This document shows positions 62,624 through 64,000 of a stretch of 64,000 nt of DNA, one piece after another. Every line of letters begins with the position of its first letter. Positions within the stretch are counted from its first letter, which is position 1. Below the pieces are notes generated by a model. That model ran no database searches. It was not told the DNA's origin and saw nothing but the letters and a program-made list of their open reading frames with translations. The DNA is taken from contig NC_065886.2 in the NCBI RefSeq assembly GCF_932274485.2, positions 31,235,501-31,299,500 on the forward strand, in the 5' to 3' direction. The stretch comes from Patella vulgata. Its lineage: Eukaryota; Mollusca; Gastropoda; Patellidae. The translations under genes were made by a program, and so were the position numbers.

Positions 62624-64000
62624 GTAAGTTGGGATCGTAATTTCACAAATTTCTCGCATGGTATGGCACTTTTCAAACAGAAAACTCAGAGGTATTTTTG
62701 GAATAGTGGCCTATTTATTGACTTGAAAAATTCAGCTATATTTTGGTACGTGTGACCATGGTTTCTTAAACAGCAGAAAAATCTGGATTTATTACGGTAT
62801 GGGTGGCCATGGTTATTTAAGACCACAGAGAAATTTGTAAAATAAATTGAAGGCCGTTTCCTTGTCTTCTGCTAGTTCAATACCATTTGTAATCAACCTT
62901 ATCAGTCAATGCCGTGAATTAGGGTGCCCCACCATAAATAAATATCTACGAATATCCCCAAATATTTCGACAATTATACCACAATATATATATAATAAGC
63001 CATAACTTAATTTCTCACATTTATAGTCACTAGATAAATGATCGTGTTATATTTAATATCAATAAAAATATAGACTGGAAAGGTAAATAACAAGTCTAGC
63101 CAGTAATCACTTGACAACCGGTCATTTGAGCATGCTCATTCTCTGTGGTGAGTTCAACTTTTGATGGGGGTTTGGATGGCTGAATGGTTAGCACGTGCGC
63201 GCTGTATCATAAGGCCTGTCATTGAGTCAACTGGAGTGGTTTCGAATCCCCGATTGTACGTGACAAGGAGTAGGGTCGCCTATCCAACCTCGTGGGTTTT
63301 CTCCGGGTCATCCAATTTCCTCCCACTGCTAAAGACCCCTACACGCAAGCGAATTATTGAAATAAAATTAAAATATATGTTTGTCCCGAAATGACCTAGC
63401 TTGTGGCGAGTGGACGATAAACCCCATTTCTCTCTCTCTCTCTCTCTCAACTTTTGATGTAGCAAATTTTGGCTGTGTGGGGCACCCTGCTTGAATAATC
63501 TCAGATAAACAAGATATATGAAAATCAGTGACCAGCTGTCTAATGTTTTAAAATGAAAGCTTTGTGTTATATAATAACTGTTGATAATTTGTCCTGATCA
63601 GTAAATAGAAGCCTGGGGCCAGCAATTAACAAATTATCTTGTACAATCACTCATCTCTTGTCTCTGACAATTATAACATCTTTAAGTTTGAATGTTACTT
63701 CATCTGGAAAGATACCATATTACATTATAATTGATCAAATGATCAGGATTTGAATTGAAAATTATCTTAACTCAGGGGTCTTTTTATACTGATTGTCCGT
63801 CCATGTTGGGTGGATGTCTTAATGTCAGATTCTTACAGTAAATACTGGTCCTCTTATGAGGACTGGATCTATATTAGGTTTGAGTTTTAAATATTTAAAT
63901 ATTTTTGGACATGATCTTAAATTAACACAAGGTACAGTTTTATGGATACGCAATTATTTGTATCATTTGTGTGATAAAGACGAGAGTATCCTCATCAAAA
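62624..64000 (+). other. TMEM131 intron 29 (partial)
   Basis: It holds a full SINE-B (63165-63450). The rest shows no exon or repeat I recognise. Confidence 0.5.
63165..63450 (+). mobile_element. SINE-B, full length
   Basis: GGGGGTTTGGATGGCTGAATGG-type head (A box), GGTTTCGAATCCC (B box), end AAACCCCATTTCTCTCTCTC with a CT tail. Confidence 0.93.

Noticed and set aside
60729-61160. 143-codon minus-strand frame
   Set aside because: Antisense shadow of TMEM131 exon 28, whose plus-strand frame is conserved.
61232-61380. Extension of exon 28 as an alternative C-terminus
   Set aside because: The open frame runs past a good GTAAGT donor for 49 codons with no conservation, while exon 29 joins in phase and matches human TMEM131. 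An alternative end is possible but unsupported.
61424-61684. 86-codon minus-strand frame with KMCTKF repeats
   Set aside because: By-product of the 21-bp tandem array in intron 28.

Overview
The window is animal nuclear DNA, AT-rich and full of short mobile elements, with spliced genes. A lophotrochozoan, most likely a mollusc, is my best guess. The reasons are that the two genes recognised are animal-conserved, that there appears to be a single TMEM131-type gene, and that tRNA-headed SINEs and tandem-repeat-bearing DNA transposons like these are common in molluscs. The taxon is an inference, not a reading.

Two protein-coding genes lie head to head. On the minus strand, 4334 down to 1116 carries the first four coding exons of an ELMOD1/ELMOD2-type gene (an ELMO-domain GAP for Arl GTPases); the rest lies left of the window. 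On the plus strand, 29 coding exons from 6381 to 62623 encode the first 1391 residues of a TMEM131 orthologue, an ER membrane protein of collagen and cargo secretion; its tail exons lie to the right. All junction phases agree and the summed coding length is divisible by three. The two start codons are about 2.1 kb apart, so 4335-6380 probably holds both promoters.

Layout: 1-4.3 kb ELMOD exons with SINEs; 4.3-6.4 kb divergent intergenic; 6.4-34.9 kb the first TMEM131 exons separated by three large repeat-filled introns; 34.9-62.6 kb the exon-dense body, interrupted in intron 18 by a decayed 5-kb LINE; 62.6-64 kb an intron. Introns hold two tRNA-derived SINE families (SINE-A with a CATTT tail, SINE-B with a CT tail) that share a 3' end, an 11-copy TTAA-flanked MITE family, three hAT-type elements with exact 8-bp target duplications, a 2-kb long-TIR element with a 150-bp internal array, a second tandem-repeat-bearing element, and a 453-bp palindromic MITE.

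The most unusual signal is that tandem duplications repeatedly include splice sites of the TMEM131 gene (exons 6, 10, 16, 19, 20 and 23), in two cases giving four sequence-intact donors or acceptors in register. Second, SINEs in the exon-dense parts of both genes lie almost always in the sense orientation of the host gene. No RNA gene, CRISPR array or prokaryotic feature was seen.
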